64,000 nucleotides of DNA, from the NCBI RefSeq assembly GCF_947490095.1, contig NZ_CANLFS010000004.1, positions 110,432-174,431 on the forward strand, in the 5' to 3' direction. Both the position numbers and the translations under genes were made by a program. The stretch comes from an uncultured Halomonas sp. GTDB taxonomy: Bacteria; Pseudomonadota; Gammaproteobacteria; Pseudomonadales; Halomonadaceae. The notes under the pieces are model-generated. The model was not told the origin of the DNA, did not search any database, and worked only from the letters and a program-made list of their open reading frames with translations. Shown in pieces: positions 34,419-44,183 of this stretch; position 1 is the first letter of the stretch, and each line of letters opens with the position of its first letter.

Positions 34419-35183
34419 TCAGTGCCCGAGGATCTGGCTGAGAAACAGCTGGGTACGCTCGGACTGCGGGTCGTTGAAGAAGCGCTCGGGGGGGGCCTGC
34501 TCGATGATCTGCCCCTGATCCATGAAGATCACCCGGTCGGCGACGGTCTTGGCGAACCCCATCTCGTGGGTCACACACAGCATGGTCATGCCTTCCCGGG
34601 CCAGTTCGACCATCACGTCGAGCACCTCCTTGATCATCTCGGGGTCGAGGGCCGAGGTCGGCTCATCGAAGAGCATGACCTCGGGCTGCATGCAGAGCGC
34701 CCGGGCGATGGCGACCCGCTGCTGCTGGCCACCGGACAGCTGCCCCGGATACTTGTGGGCCTGATCGGCGATCTGTACGCGCTCGAGAATCTCCTTCGCC
34801 GTGCGCTGGGCCTCGGCGCGGGGTTTCTTCTGTACCCAGGTCTGGGAGATGCAGCAGTTATCCAGCACGCTCAGATGGGGAAAGAGGTTGAAGTGCTGGA
34901 ACACCATGCCCACGTGGCGGCGAATCTGCTCGATCCGCTTCACGTCCCGGGTCATGGGCACGCCATTGACCACGATGCGCCCCTCCTGGTGCTCCTCCAG
35001 GTGGTTGATGCAACGAATCAGGGTCGACTTGCCCGAGCCCGAGGGCCCACAGATGACGATACGCTCGCCGCGGGCCACCGTCAGGTCGATGTCGCGCAGC
35101 ACATGAAAGTCGCCGTACCACTTGTTGAGCCCGGCGATCTCGATCATCGGTGAATCGGCCTGGGCGGCATTTGCCTGGTTCAT
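34419..35183 (-). CDS. aapP: General L-amino acid ABC transporter, ATP-binding protein
   Basis: The 254-residue ATPase has Walker [10 protein letters not shown], the Q-loop in [14 protein letters not shown], signature [16 protein letters not shown], Walker [13 protein letters not shown] and the H-loop CVTHEMGF. It belongs to the polar amino acid uptake (PAAT) family and closes an aapJ-Q-M-P operon. The N-terminus has a short polar extension before the first beta-strand. In Rhizobium the Aap system takes up a broad range of L-amino acids. Confidence 0.92.
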   Translation of the reverse strand: MNQANAAQADSPMIEIAGLNKWYGDFHVLRDIDLTVARGERIVICGPSGSGKSTLIRCINHLEEHQEGRIVVNGVPMTRDVKRIEQIRRHVGMVFQHFNLFPHLSVLDNCCISQTWVQKKPRAEAQRTAKEILERVQIADQAHKYPGQLSGGQQQRVAIARALCMQPEVMLFDEPTSALDPEMIKEVLDVMVELAREGMTMLCVTHEMGFAKTVADRVIFMDQGQIIEQAPPERFFNDPQSERTQLFLSQILGH

Positions 35184-35201
35184 GACGGGGATTCCTTGGG
35201 G

Positions 35202-36311
35202 TCAGTTGCGATGGCCGGTATGCAGGCGGCGTTCGATATACTGGCTGTAGCGCGACATGCTGAAGCAGAACACCCAGAACATCAGGGCGGCGAAGACATA
35301 GCCCTCGGAGGCGAAGCCCAGCCATTCACTATCGGTCAGCCCCGCCCGGATGATCGCCAGGAGGTCGAAGAGCCCGATGATCAGCACCAGCGAGGTGTCC
35401 TTGAACAGGGCGATGAAGGTGTTGACGATGCCGGGGATGACCAGCTTGAGCGCCTGGGGCAGCACGATCAGTGCCGTGCGCTGCCAATAGCCCATGCCCA
35501 GCGCCTTGGCGGCCTCCTCCTGGCCGCGGGGAATCGCCTGCAGGCCACCGCGCACCACCTCGGCCATGTAGGCGCTCCAGAACAGCATGATGCCCACCAG
35601 GGCACGCAACAGCTTGTCGAACTCCACCTGGGTGGGCACGAACAGCGGCAGCATCACCGAGGCCATGAACAGCACGGTGATCAAAGGCACACCGCGCCAG
35701 AACTCGATGAACACCACGCTGAAGCCGCGCACCAGCGGCATCTTCGAACGCCTTCCCAGTGCCAGCACCACCCCGATGGGCAGTGAGCCGACGATACCCA
35801 CGGTCGCGATGGTCAGGGTCAGCATCACCCCGCCCCAGCTGCGGGTCGGCACATGCTCGAGGCCGAAACCGCCCCCCACCAGCAGGATGAAGGCGATAAC
35901 CGGGAAGCCCACCAGGGCAAACAGCCCCACCCAGCGCTTGGCGGGCAGGCGGGGAATGGCCAGCCAGGCGACCAGCGCCGCCATCAGCAGAAACACCAGG
36001 TCCACCCGCCAGCGTTCACTCTCGGGATAGAAGCCGTAGATGATGGTCTCGAAGCGTGCGCTGATAAAGACCCAGCAGGCCCCCTCGCCGCTGCACGCCT
36101 CACGGGAATTGCCCAGCCAGTCGGCCTGGAACAGGGCCCACTGCAGCGCCGGCCACAGCAGCCAGGCCAGCAGCGCCACGGTCACCAGCGTCACCGCACC
36201 ATTGAGTGGCGTATTGAAGAGATTAGCACGCAGCCAGCCCACGGCGCCGCGGCTCATGTCGGGCGCACGCCGCTCGGGGATCATCTCGGTTCGCGTCGAG
36301 GTCGGTTGCAT
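35202..36311 (-). CDS. aapM: General L-amino acid ABC transporter, permease AapM
   Basis: The 369-residue integral membrane protein has an N-terminal extension of about 150 residues with several helices, typical of AapM/BztC, followed by the PAAT permease domain. The EAA-loop that contacts the ATPase is EEAAKALGMGYWQRTALIVL (about 265-285). It pairs with AapQ and starts within 2 bp of the aapQ stop. Confidence 0.9.
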   Translation of the reverse strand: MQPTSTRTEMIPERRAPDMSRGAVGWLRANLFNTPLNGAVTLVTVALLAWLLWPALQWALFQADWLGNSREACSGEGACWVFISARFETIIYGFYPESERWRVDLVFLLMAALVAWLAIPRLPAKRWVGLFALVGFPVIAFILLVGGGFGLEHVPTRSWGGVMLTLTIATVGIVGSLPIGVVLALGRRSKMPLVRGFSVVFIEFWRGVPLITVLFMASVMLPLFVPTQVEFDKLLRALVGIMLFWSAYMAEVVRGGLQAIPRGQEEAAKALGMGYWQRTALIVLPQALKLVIPGIVNTFIALFKDTSLVLIIGLFDLLAIIRAGLTDSEWLGFASEGYVFAALMFWVFCFSMSRYSQYIERRLHTGHRN

Positions 36312-36312
36312 G

Positions 36313-37491
36313 TCACCGCTCCTTGAGCAGGGTACGGGCGTTATAGAGGTTCATCAGCGCGGACACCACGAGGTTGATCAGCAGATAAACGGCCATGGTC
36401 ATGGCGACGATTTCGATGGCCTGACCGGTCTGGTTCAGCGCGGTGCCGGAAAACACGGCGACCAGGTCGGGATAGCCGATCGCCGTGGCCAGCGATGAGT
36501 TCTTGATCAAGTTGAGGTGCTGGCTGGTGAGCTGCGGAATGATCACCCGCATCGCCTGGGGAATCACCACCTTGCGCAGGATGATGCCGCCCGGCAGGCT
36601 CAGCGCCTTGGCCGCTTCCACCTGCCCCTGGGGTACCGACTGGATGCCCGAACGCACGATCTCGGCAATGAAGGAGGCGGTATAGACGGAGAGCGCCAGC
36701 CACAGCGCCATCAGCTCGGGCAGTACCGTCACGCCACCCTGGAAGTTGAAGCCCTTGAGCGCGGGAATGGACCACTCCAGCGGCATGCCGGTGACCAGAA
36801 ACGTGACCAGCGGCAGGCCGATCAGCACCAGGGCTCCCAGCTTGAATACCGGCAGCGGCCGGCCGGTGCTGGCCTGACGGCGCCGGGAGACACGTACCAG
36901 CCACCAGGTGATAAGCACCGCGAGCAGCAGCGCCCAGGGCGTGGCGGCGAAGCCTTCCAGGGGCTGCGGGTCGGGCAGCACCACGCCACGCACGTTGAGA
37001 AAGACGGTCTCGAACAGGGAATGACTGTTGCGTGGGCTGGGCAGGGCCTGCAGCACGGCGAAGTACCAGAACAGGATCTGCACCAGCAGCGGGATATTGC
37101 GGAATATCTCCACATAGGCGGTGGCCAGCCGGGCCAGCAGCCAGTTGGGCGACAGCCGGGCAACCCCCACCAGGAAGCCGATCAGGGTGGCCGCCACGAT
37201 ACCCAGGGCGGAGACCAGCAGGGTATTGAGCAGCCCGACCACGAAGGTGCGCGCGTAGGTGCTGTCGCCGGAATAGTCGATCAGGGTCTGGGGAATGGTG
37301 AAGCCGGCCCGGTCCTGGAGGAAGCCGAAACCGGTGGTGATCCCACGGGCCTCGAGGTTGGCCATGGTGTTGGACACCACCATGACGACCAGCACCCCCA
37401 ACGCCAGCAGCAAGAGGCCCTGCACCAGCAGGGCGCGGAAGGTGGGGTCACGCCATAGCGGCCCCCGCTCCCGAGAGGAAGATCGCAGCAT
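36313..37491 (-). CDS. aapQ: General L-amino acid ABC transporter, permease AapQ
   Basis: The 392-residue membrane protein has the AapQ layout: an N-terminal helix, a helix pair around a periplasmic region with LLALGVLVVMVVSNTMANL, then the split PAAT permease domain. Its EAA-loop is VEAAKALSLPGGIILRKVVI. It heads the three transport genes after aapJ, with a stem-loop in the 81-bp gap between them. Confidence 0.9.
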   Translation of the reverse strand: MLRSSSRERGPLWRDPTFRALLVQGLLLLALGVLVVMVVSNTMANLEARGITTGFGFLQDRAGFTIPQTLIDYSGDSTYARTFVVGLLNTLLVSALGIVAATLIGFLVGVARLSPNWLLARLATAYVEIFRNIPLLVQILFWYFAVLQALPSPRNSHSLFETVFLNVRGVVLPDPQPLEGFAATPWALLLAVLITWWLVRVSRRRQASTGRPLPVFKLGALVLIGLPLVTFLVTGMPLEWSIPALKGFNFQGGVTVLPELMALWLALSVYTASFIAEIVRSGIQSVPQGQVEAAKALSLPGGIILRKVVIPQAMRVIIPQLTSQHLNLIKNSSLATAIGYPDLVAVFSGTALNQTGQAIEIVAMTMAVYLLINLVVSALMNLYNARTLLKER

Positions 37492-37518
37492 ATCGAGCCT
37501 CGCAGACGTACCCGAAAC

Positions 37519-37548
37519 GGCACCACGCCTGTCGCCATGCGTGGTGCC
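37519..37548. terminator. Stem-loop between aapJ and aapQ
   Basis: GGCACCACGC and GCGTGGTGCC form a perfect 10-bp stem with a 10-nt loop, 24 bp past the aapJ stop on the transcribed strand. Hairpins after binding-protein genes commonly protect the 3' end and lower downstream expression, so the binding protein outnumbers the permease. Confidence 0.5.
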
Positions 37549-37572
37549 CGGTCATTGGACGTTCAGGTCGGG

Positions 37573-38601
37573 TCAGCGGACCGGCGGTGCGTAGAGGATC
37601 CCGCCCTCGTTCCACAGCGCGTTCATGCCACGACTGATCTGCATGGGCGAGTCCTCACCCACGGTGCTGGCGAACACCTCGCCATAGTTGCCGACATGCT
37701 TGACGAGATTGTAGGCCCAGTCGTTGCCGATGCCGAGCTGCTCGCCGTAGTCGCCATCGACGCCCAGCAGACGCGCCACCTGAGGATTGGGCGGGTCGGC
37801 CTGCATGTCGCCGACATTCTCGGAGGTCACCCCGAGCTCCTCGGCATTGACCATGGCAAATATCGACCACTGGACGATATCCAGCCACTGATCATCCCCC
37901 TGGCGTACCACGGGGCCGAGCGGCTCCTTGGAGATCAGCGTTTCGAGAATCTCGACGCTATCCGGCTCGGGCAGCTGCAGGCGCAGCGCACTGAGCTGGG
38001 AGGTATCGGAGGTCAGGATGTCGCAGCGGCCGCTGGAAAAGCCCTGGGCGGTCTGGTCGGGGGTGTCGAAGGTGACGGTCTGGATCTCGATATCGCGGGA
38101 GGGGAAGTAGTCCGCCAGGTTGAGCTCATGGGTGGTGCCGGACTGGATGCACATGGAGGCACCGTCGAATTCCTCGAGGCTCTCGATCCCCAGGTCCTTG
38201 GCCACCATGAAGCCCTGGCCATCATAGAAGGTAGTGGCGGTGAAGTTGAGGCCCAGGGAGTTATCCCGGGTCGCGGTCCAGGTGGTGTTACGCGAGAGCA
38301 CATCGATCTCACCGGACTGCAGGGCGGTGAAACGCTCCTTGGCGGTCAGCGGGGTAAAGGAGACCGCCTCCGGGTCACCCAGTACCGCGGCGGCGATGCC
38401 GCGGCAGGTCTCGACATCGAGCCCCTGCCAGGTACCGTTCTCGTCGGGGGAAGAGAAGCCCGAGAGGCCGACGTTGACCCCACAGCGCAGCTCGCCTCGC
38501 TCCTGCACCTCGTCCAGGGTGGCGGCCGAGGCGTTGGCGGCGAGCCCCATGCCGAGCGCCACCGCCGGCAAGGATAAAAGCATCTTGTTGTTGTAGCGCA
38601 T
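37573..38601 (-). CDS. aapJ: General L-amino acid ABC transporter, periplasmic binding protein
   Basis: The 342-residue protein has a signal peptide cleaved near ANASA-ATL (about residue 26) and the type-2 binding-protein fold of AapJ/BztA: RGELRCGVNVGLSGFSSPDE near the mature N-terminus, SRNTTWTATRDNSLGLNFTA, and QSGTTHELNLADYF. It delivers amino acids to AapQM. It is first in the operon. The 130 bp before it contain no recognised regulator site. Confidence 0.92.
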   Translation of the reverse strand: MRYNNKMLLSLPAVALGMGLAANASAATLDEVQERGELRCGVNVGLSGFSSPDENGTWQGLDVETCRGIAAAVLGDPEAVSFTPLTAKERFTALQSGEIDVLSRNTTWTATRDNSLGLNFTATTFYDGQGFMVAKDLGIESLEEFDGASMCIQSGTTHELNLADYFPSRDIEIQTVTFDTPDQTAQGFSSGRCDILTSDTSQLSALRLQLPEPDSVEILETLISKEPLGPVVRQGDDQWLDIVQWSIFAMVNAEELGVTSENVGDMQADPPNPQVARLLGVDGDYGEQLGIGNDWAYNLVKHVGNYGEVFASTVGEDSPMQISRGMNALWNEGGILYAPPVR

Positions 38602-38731
38602 AAAAAGACTCCAGAGTCTGTTATGTCGAGCGTTGCGGATACAGCAGACTCGAAACTAGCAGACCCTGGAGACTCGTCGCCATTCGGTGATTAAACGCTT
38701 TTCGCCGTGGCTCCTCATCGAGCCAGTGGGG

Positions 38732-39118
38732 TCACGCCAGCCAGGAGAGGGCGCTGTGGCGGATGGCCGCCCCCACCATGTACAGGAAGACGAGCACCGC
38801 CGCCACGGCGGCCGTGCCGCGAACCGCCGTGCTGCGCCCAGGCTTGATGGCCAGCGTCCCCAGGCCGATATAGGCCACCAGGGCGATAAGCTTGGCGGCG
38901 AGCCAGGGATGCTGATGGGGCCACAGCGAGAGCAACACCATCAGCACCACGCCCAGCGTCAACAGCAGGGTATCGATGATATGGGGGGCGATCCTGACCC
39001 AGCGCGCCTGGAGCACCGGTGCCTCGCGCACCGACCAGAAGGCCCTCAGCATGAAGAAGAGGATGCTCAGGGTAGCGGCAGTCATATGCAGGTGCTTGAT
39101 TATCAAGTAATGCTCCAT
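38732..39118 (-). CDS. SirB2-family membrane protein
   Basis: From the ATG at 39118, the protein has 128 residues and four membrane helices, with the SirB pattern HYLIIKHLHMTAATLSILFF at the start and a conserved RIAPHIIDTLLL segment. Histidines His3, His9 and His11 and the later PHIID resemble haem-b-type positions, but the function of the family is not established. It starts 24 bp after nnrS, and co-transcription suggests a link to NO or haem handling. The longer upstream frame overlaps nnrS and is not needed. Confidence 0.7.
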   Translation of the reverse strand: MEHYLIIKHLHMTAATLSILFFMLRAFWSVREAPVLQARWVRIAPHIIDTLLLTLGVVLMVLLSLWPHQHPWLAAKLIALVAYIGLGTLAIKPGRSTAVRGTAAVAAVLVFLYMVGAAIRHSALSWLA

Positions 39119-39141
39119 CACGAGGGGGTCCTTGTCTCGGG

Positions 39142-40353
39142 TTAGCCATCCTTGCCGTCGGCGCGTGGCGACAGCAGCGGCCCCGTATAATGGAACAGGA
39201 AGACACCGTAGGCCAGACACCAGCAGATGATTCCCAGGCTATAGGTCCAGTGGGTGATCTGCGGGAACAGCACCAGCACCGGCGAGCGCAACAGCGCGGC
39301 GGCCACCATCAGCCCCAGGGCCACGCCGATGCCGGGCAGGGTACGGACGGGGCGTGCGGTATGCCCCAGTGATACCCGGGCCATCATCGACAGCATCATG
39401 GTGCCCATGCCACCGATGGTCAGGGCGTGCAGCGCGGCATCGGCGCGGCTGCCGGCGAGCAGCGCCAGGGCCCACATGGCGAGCCCCAGCGGAATGCAGG
39501 CATAGCTCAGGTGCAGCCCCCAGAGCAGCGGCTCGCGCCAGCTGTGCTGGCCACCCCAGCGCGACAGGCGCACGGCATTGGCCAGGGCCGCAAGTCCCAT
39601 CAGCCCCGCCAGCAGCCATGCCGGCAGCGGCACTCCCAGGGCAATAAGCAGCTGGCTCACCACCACCGCCATCACGCTGCCCAGGCTCAGCGTCTCGAGC
39701 ATCGGAATCGGGGCCTTGCGCGTCAGCCCCAGTCGGTTGGCGGTGAACATGGCGATCACCCGGCCGCCCACCACCACCATCAGCAGCGTGATCAGCAATA
39801 CCGCCAGATGGGCGGCGGGCCGGATAAGCTCCGCCTTGCCGGCCAGCACCCCCAGGTGCATCAGCAGGTTGGCCAGGGTCAGAAGCCCCAGGGCCGGCAG
39901 GAAGATCAGGTTTCGCCAACGCCGGGCGCGAATCACCAGGCTCGCCATCACCGCCGCCACCACCGGCACAAAGGCGAGGTCCACCGCCGCCACCAGCCAC
40001 CCCGGCAAGCCAAGGGGGAAGGCCATCAGGACACGCCCCGTAAGCCACAGGGCGACCAGCCCCAGCAGCGGACCGCCCTTCAGGCTGGGCAGCCCCGTCC
40101 AGTTCTGCACCGCGGTCAGCAGAAACCCGGTCACCACGGCGGCGGCAAAGCCGAACAGCATCTCGTGCTGGTGCCAGAACATCAGCCCGCCCTGGGGTCG
40201 CAGCAGGATATCGCCGTGCCAGAAGGCGAACCACACCGCCAGCGAGAGAACGCTGAACAGCGCGGCGAGCAGGAAGAAGGGGCGAAAGGCCAGGCGCGCC
40301 ACGGGCAGCGATGCCGGCGCGGCAGTGGTCTGGCTAGTGCGGGTGAAGGTCAT
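39142..40353 (-). CDS. nnrS: NnrS family haem/copper membrane protein
   Basis: The 403-residue protein has twelve predicted membrane helices and matches NnrS: LAFRPFFLLAALFSVLSLAV near the N-terminus, WHQHEMLFGFAAAVVTGFLL, GGRVIAMFTANRLGL and HALTIGGMGTMMLSMMARVS. NnrS of Rhodobacter binds haem and copper, and in Vibrio it protects against nitrosative stress. It follows the nir operon on the same strand, with a degenerate Fnr/Dnr box upstream. The ribosome-binding site is weak. Confidence 0.9.
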   Translation of the reverse strand: MTFTRTSQTTAAPASLPVARLAFRPFFLLAALFSVLSLAVWFAFWHGDILLRPQGGLMFWHQHEMLFGFAAAVVTGFLLTAVQNWTGLPSLKGGPLLGLVALWLTGRVLMAFPLGLPGWLVAAVDLAFVPVVAAVMASLVIRARRWRNLIFLPALGLLTLANLLMHLGVLAGKAELIRPAAHLAVLLITLLMVVVGGRVIAMFTANRLGLTRKAPIPMLETLSLGSVMAVVVSQLLIALGVPLPAWLLAGLMGLAALANAVRLSRWGGQHSWREPLLWGLHLSYACIPLGLAMWALALLAGSRADAALHALTIGGMGTMMLSMMARVSLGHTARPVRTLPGIGVALGLMVAAALLRSPVLVLFPQITHWTYSLGIICWCLAYGVFLFHYTGPLLSPRADGKDG

Positions 40354-40417
40354 GTCATGCTACCCCGGTCAAGACGCTTGGACACCACCATTGTGCGCCG
40401 ACGGGCTCGCGACTTCC

Positions 40418-40431
40418 ATGACAGGTATCAA
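40418..40431. promoter_or_regulatory. Degenerate Fnr/Dnr box upstream of nnrS
   Basis: Read on the minus strand the site is TTGATACCTGTCAT, matching TTGAY-N4-RTCAA at nine of ten positions. It lies 65-78 bp upstream of the nnrS start, inside the nirN-nnrS gap. It would allow nnrS to be transcribed apart from the nir operon. Confidence 0.5.
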
Positions 40432-40450
40432 AAATACTTCTTATTCCACC

Positions 40451-42058
40451 TCAGTGGCTGGTGCCCTCTTCATAGCGGGTCTTGTTCCAGACGTTGTACT
40501 TGCCCGAGGGCTTGCTCATGGGGATGCGCTTCTCCTCTTCCAGACTCTCGGCGTCATAGACGATGACCGCGCCATCGTCCTCCCACAGGCTGAGCAGCAA
40601 CTTCTCGCCGTCGCGGTCGAACTCCACGTGGGCGGCGGTCTGGCCGGGTTCGGGGATCAGGGTTTCGACGATCTCGAGGCTCGCCTTGTCGATGACATGG
40701 ACCCGGTCGCGATGGGGGCCGAAGAAGACATCCACCCAGACATAGGGCGAATTGGCATGGCTGCGCATGAAGAAGCCGGGGCCGTCGGTCTCCAGGGTCT
40801 CGATCACCTCCCAGGTGGTCATGTCGATGATCGATACCGCCGCCCGGGTGAGGTGAGGCGTCGCCATGACCCGGCGCCCCTCGTACTCCCAGGTGATTCC
40901 CGAGCCGAGATGCGGCATCCCCTCCAGGGGCAGGTCGGCCACCTTCTCGCCGCTGTCCAGGTTGACCACCATGCCGCCCTGGCCGTCACTCTCCCCACCC
41001 CGGGAGGCGCCGATGACGTGGGCGTAGTCGAGGTCGAAGAAGAAGTCGTCGAGGTAGTCCGGCACCGGGATGCGCCGCACCCGGAAGTTGGGCGTGTCGT
41101 GGTGGCGCGGCGGCGCCAGCGGGGTCGCCATATGGCCGGTGGAGACCACCGGTTCGGTGGGCAGCGGCCAGGGGATTTCCCACACCTCCTCGATATCCTT
41201 CAGCGCGGCGATAAAGCTGCCCCGTGGCGGGGCGGCATAGACGGCGCTGACCCGTGAGCTCTCGCCGTTCTCGCCCAGCGCCGGATAGACCTTCATCAGG
41301 TCGAGGTTGTGAGCGTCGAAGAGCACCAGGCTGTGGGGAAGGTAGTTGGCGGCCATCACGTAGCGGCCATCGCCGGACACGGCGATATTGCGCATGTTGA
41401 TGCCGGCACGCACCTCGGCCACCACCTCCATGTTGTAGATATCGTACTTGGTGATCCAGCCGTCCCGGGAGCCGAAGAAGACATGCCGGCCGTCGGGGGT
41501 GTACTTGGGCCCGCCGTGCAGGGCATAGCGGGTCGCGAAACGCTGGAGCGGCTCGAAGGTATCGCCGTCGAGCAGGGTGGCGTGATGGTCGCCGGTCTCC
41601 ACCACGATGAAGAGATTGAGCGGGTCGGCGTCGAAACGCGGCGTGTCCGGCAGGCTGCCATCGCGGTGATGCACCACCTGGCTGGCCAGGATCTCGTCGC
41701 GCCCCCAGATGGGTTCCTCGTCCGGCGCGCGGTAGAGCCACTCGGCCAGATTTGAGACCTGCCCCTCGTCCAGCTGGTCCGCGAAACCGGGCATCTGGCT
41801 GGCGGCACGGCCGTCGCGGATGACTCCCTCGGCGGCTGCCGGCTCGAGGCGCGAGAGATTACCGGGCAGCAGTGCCGGCCCGATGCCGCCCAGGCGGTCT
41901 TCTCCATGGCAGGCGGCGCAGTGGGTCTGGTAGAGCGCCTCGGCCGGCGGTTCGGGCTCGGCCGAGGCGGCCGAGGGGAGCAGCACCAGTCCCACCGCCA
42001 GCCCCGCCGCCAACAGGAGCCGGCGTCGCGATGGCATGACGAATCGTGTATCAGGCAT
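40451..42058 (-). CDS. nirN: NirN, dihydro-haem d1 dehydrogenase (cytochrome cd1-like)
   Basis: From the ATG at 42058, overlapping the nirE stop by one base (TGATG), the protein has 535 residues. A signal peptide ends near SAASA-EPE, then a short cytochrome c domain with CAACH (Cys47-His51), then an eight-bladed d1-type propeller related to NirS. In Pseudomonas, NirN carries out the last side-chain oxidation of haem d1 in the periplasm and helps pass it to NirS. Distinction from NirS is supported by divergence and by position at the end of the nir biosynthesis genes. Confidence 0.88.
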   Translation of the reverse strand: MPDTRFVMPSRRRLLLAAGLAVGLVLLPSAASAEPEPPAEALYQTHCAACHGEDRLGGIGPALLPGNLSRLEPAAAEGVIRDGRAASQMPGFADQLDEGQVSNLAEWLYRAPDEEPIWGRDEILASQVVHHRDGSLPDTPRFDADPLNLFIVVETGDHHATLLDGDTFEPLQRFATRYALHGGPKYTPDGRHVFFGSRDGWITKYDIYNMEVVAEVRAGINMRNIAVSGDGRYVMAANYLPHSLVLFDAHNLDLMKVYPALGENGESSRVSAVYAAPPRGSFIAALKDIEEVWEIPWPLPTEPVVSTGHMATPLAPPRHHDTPNFRVRRIPVPDYLDDFFFDLDYAHVIGASRGGESDGQGGMVVNLDSGEKVADLPLEGMPHLGSGITWEYEGRRVMATPHLTRAAVSIIDMTTWEVIETLETDGPGFFMRSHANSPYVWVDVFFGPHRDRVHVIDKASLEIVETLIPEPGQTAAHVEFDRDGEKLLLSLWEDDGAVIVYDAESLEEEKRIPMSKPSGKYNVWNKTRYEEGTSH

Positions 42059-42894
42059 CACAGGGCCACCCGCTCCAGGACGACATCCTCGATAAAGGCG
42101 GCCTCCTCCGGCGCAGGCTGGGCCAGGGTCTCGGCCAGGCGCACCACCTCTCCCACCACGATCAGAGTGGGTGGCGTCAGGGCCTCCCGCTCGATGGTCT
42201 CGACCAGCTCCCCCAGGCAGGTGATCACTCGGCGCTGCTCCGGAGTGGTACCACGCTCCACCAGGGCCACCGGATGCGCGGCCGGCAGGCCATGGCGCTG
42301 CAGTTCGCTACGGATCCGCTCGGCGTTGGCCAGCCCCATGTAAAATACCGTCGTCTGGTGCGGAGCGGCCAGGGAGGCCCAGTTCAGGGCCAGGTCGCCA
42401 TCTCCCTTGCAGTGGCCGGTGACGAAGGTGACGCTCTGGGCATGATCGCGATGCGTCAGCGGGAAACCGCCATAGGCGGCGCATCCCTGGGCGGAGGTAA
42501 TGCCCGGCACGACGCGAAAACTCACGCCGTGGTCGACCAGCACCTCGGCTTCCTCGCCGCCGCGGCCGAAGATATAGGGATCACCGCCCTTGAGGCGCAC
42601 CACCCGCCGGCCCTCGCGGGACAGACGCACCAGCAGGGCGTTGGTCTCCTCCTGGGGCAGGGCATGACAGCGCGACGCCTTGCCCACATACAGGCGCCGG
42701 GCCCTGGGGCTCGCCAGGGCGAGCACCTCGCGGGAGACCAGCCGGTCGTAGACCAGACAATCGGCCTGCTCGATCAGCGACAGGGCCCGCAGGGTCAGCA
42801 GGCCGGGGTCACCGGGGCCGGCGCCGATGATGGCCACTTCGCCGGGCGCCAGCGGCGCCTCGGCCAGGTCATAGGAAACAGGGTGTGACGGCAT
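42058..42894 (-). CDS. nirE: Uroporphyrinogen-III C-methyltransferase for haem d1 synthesis
   Basis: From the ATG at 42894 behind GAGGAGTATCGCC, the protein has 278 residues. It is a class-III SAM methyltransferase: AIIGAGPGDPGLLTLRAL, DCLVYDRLVS, RLKGGDPYIFGRGGEEAE and PGITSAQGCAAYGGFPLTHR. It makes precorrin-2, the shared entry to haem d1. The context within nirH-J-E-N makes it NirE rather than the sirohaem enzyme CobA/CysG. An upstream TTG start that overlaps the nirJ stop is possible but less likely. Confidence 0.9.
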   Translation of the reverse strand: MPSHPVSYDLAEAPLAPGEVAIIGAGPGDPGLLTLRALSLIEQADCLVYDRLVSREVLALASPRARRLYVGKASRCHALPQEETNALLVRLSREGRRVVRLKGGDPYIFGRGGEEAEVLVDHGVSFRVVPGITSAQGCAAYGGFPLTHRDHAQSVTFVTGHCKGDGDLALNWASLAAPHQTTVFYMGLANAERIRSELQRHGLPAAHPVALVERGTTPEQRRVITCLGELVETIEREALTPPTLIVVGEVVRLAETLAQPAPEEAAFIEDVVLERVAL

Positions 42895-42914
42895 GGCGAT
42901 ACTCCTCGCGGGCC

Positions 42915-44132
42915 TCAACGGATCTCGACGGCCTGGATGGCCTCATAGGGCGCCGCCACCCGGCGCTCGCCCTCATCGGCAACGCCGATCTCGGCGTTGG
43001 TCAGATAGCAGCCGGGATCCTCTTCCCAGGGATCACCGGTGACCTTCCAGGCGCGCACCCGCGTGTTGCCGTTGCAGATCGACAGGTAGCGACACTCGGC
43101 GCAGCGGCCCTTGAGCGGTCGCGGACGCCGACGGAAGCCGACCATCAGGGGGTCCTGGGTGTCACGCCAGATCGCGGAGAAGGGGCGTTCCCGGACGCTG
43201 CCCAGGTCGTGGTCCCACCAGAAGGTATCGGGGTGCACATGACCCAGGTTGTCGATATTGGCGATGCGCTCGCCGGAGGCGTTGCCTCCCCAGTCAAGCA
43301 GCCGCCGCTCCAGGGCCGCGGCCTGTTCGGGGAAGTGTTCGCGGGCCCACATCAGCAGGAAGGGGCCGTCGGCATCGTTGTTGCCGGTCACGTATTCGCG
43401 CTCGACGCCACGCTCGAGCTCATCGCGACAGTGGTCGAACAGCCGCGTCATGGCGTCGCGAGTCATGCGATGCCAGGCATCCTGCTTGCTGTGGCGCCGG
43501 CCACGCCCGCCGTAGTTGAGATGCGAGAGGTAGAACTTGTCGACGTCGTGTTCATCGAGCAGCGCCAGGATATCGCCGAGCTGCTCGTAATTTTCACGGG
43601 TCAGGGTAAAGCGCAGCCCCACCTTGATGCCGCGCTCCTTGCACAGCTTGACCGCATGCATGGATTCACGAAAGGCCCCCTGGCGCTGGCGGATGACGTC
43701 GTGGGTCGCCTCGAGGCCGTCGATGCTGATGCCCACGTAGTCATAGCCCACCTCGGCGATGGCGTCGATATTCTCCTCGGTGATCAGGGTCCCGTTGGTC
43801 GAGAGCCCGGTGTAGATCCCCAGCTCCCGGGAACGATGTGATAGCTCGAAGATATCGGGGCGCATCAGCGGCTCGCCGCCGGAGAGGATCAGTGCCGGCA
43901 CCCGGAAGGCGCTCAGGTCGTCGAGCACCGCATGGGCCTCGGCGTTGGAGAGCTCACCGGCGAAGTCGATATCCGCCGAGGTGGTATAGCAATGCTTGCA
44001 GGTCAGGTTGCAGCGCCGGATCAGGTTCCAGATCACCACCGGGCCGGGCGGCTGGCGCATCGCCCCTCTAGCGGCATGACCCTGGGGGCCCGGCTCCATC
44101 AGGCTCTTGATATAGCGGGTGACGCGGAACAT
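42915..44132 (-). CDS. nirJ: NirJ, radical SAM haem d1 biosynthesis protein
   Basis: The 405-residue protein has the radical SAM cluster motif CNLTCKHCY (about residues 40-48), the GGEPLMRPD segment, and a C-terminal SPASM-like cysteine group (CAECRYLSICNGN). NirJ removes propionate side chains to leave the carbonyls of haem d1. The start follows an AGGAG site. It lies between nirH and nirE. Confidence 0.93.
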   Translation of the reverse strand: MFRVTRYIKSLMEPGPQGHAARGAMRQPPGPVVIWNLIRRCNLTCKHCYTTSADIDFAGELSNAEAHAVLDDLSAFRVPALILSGGEPLMRPDIFELSHRSRELGIYTGLSTNGTLITEENIDAIAEVGYDYVGISIDGLEATHDVIRQRQGAFRESMHAVKLCKERGIKVGLRFTLTRENYEQLGDILALLDEHDVDKFYLSHLNYGGRGRRHSKQDAWHRMTRDAMTRLFDHCRDELERGVEREYVTGNNDADGPFLLMWAREHFPEQAAALERRLLDWGGNASGERIANIDNLGHVHPDTFWWDHDLGSVRERPFSAIWRDTQDPLMVGFRRRPRPLKGRCAECRYLSICNGNTRVRAWKVTGDPWEEDPGCYLTNAEIGVADEGERRVAAPYEAIQAVEIR

Positions 44133-44183
44133 GGCGTTCTCCTGCTGAGAGATACGGTGCCGAGGCGCGGCGACAAGCGCGGC

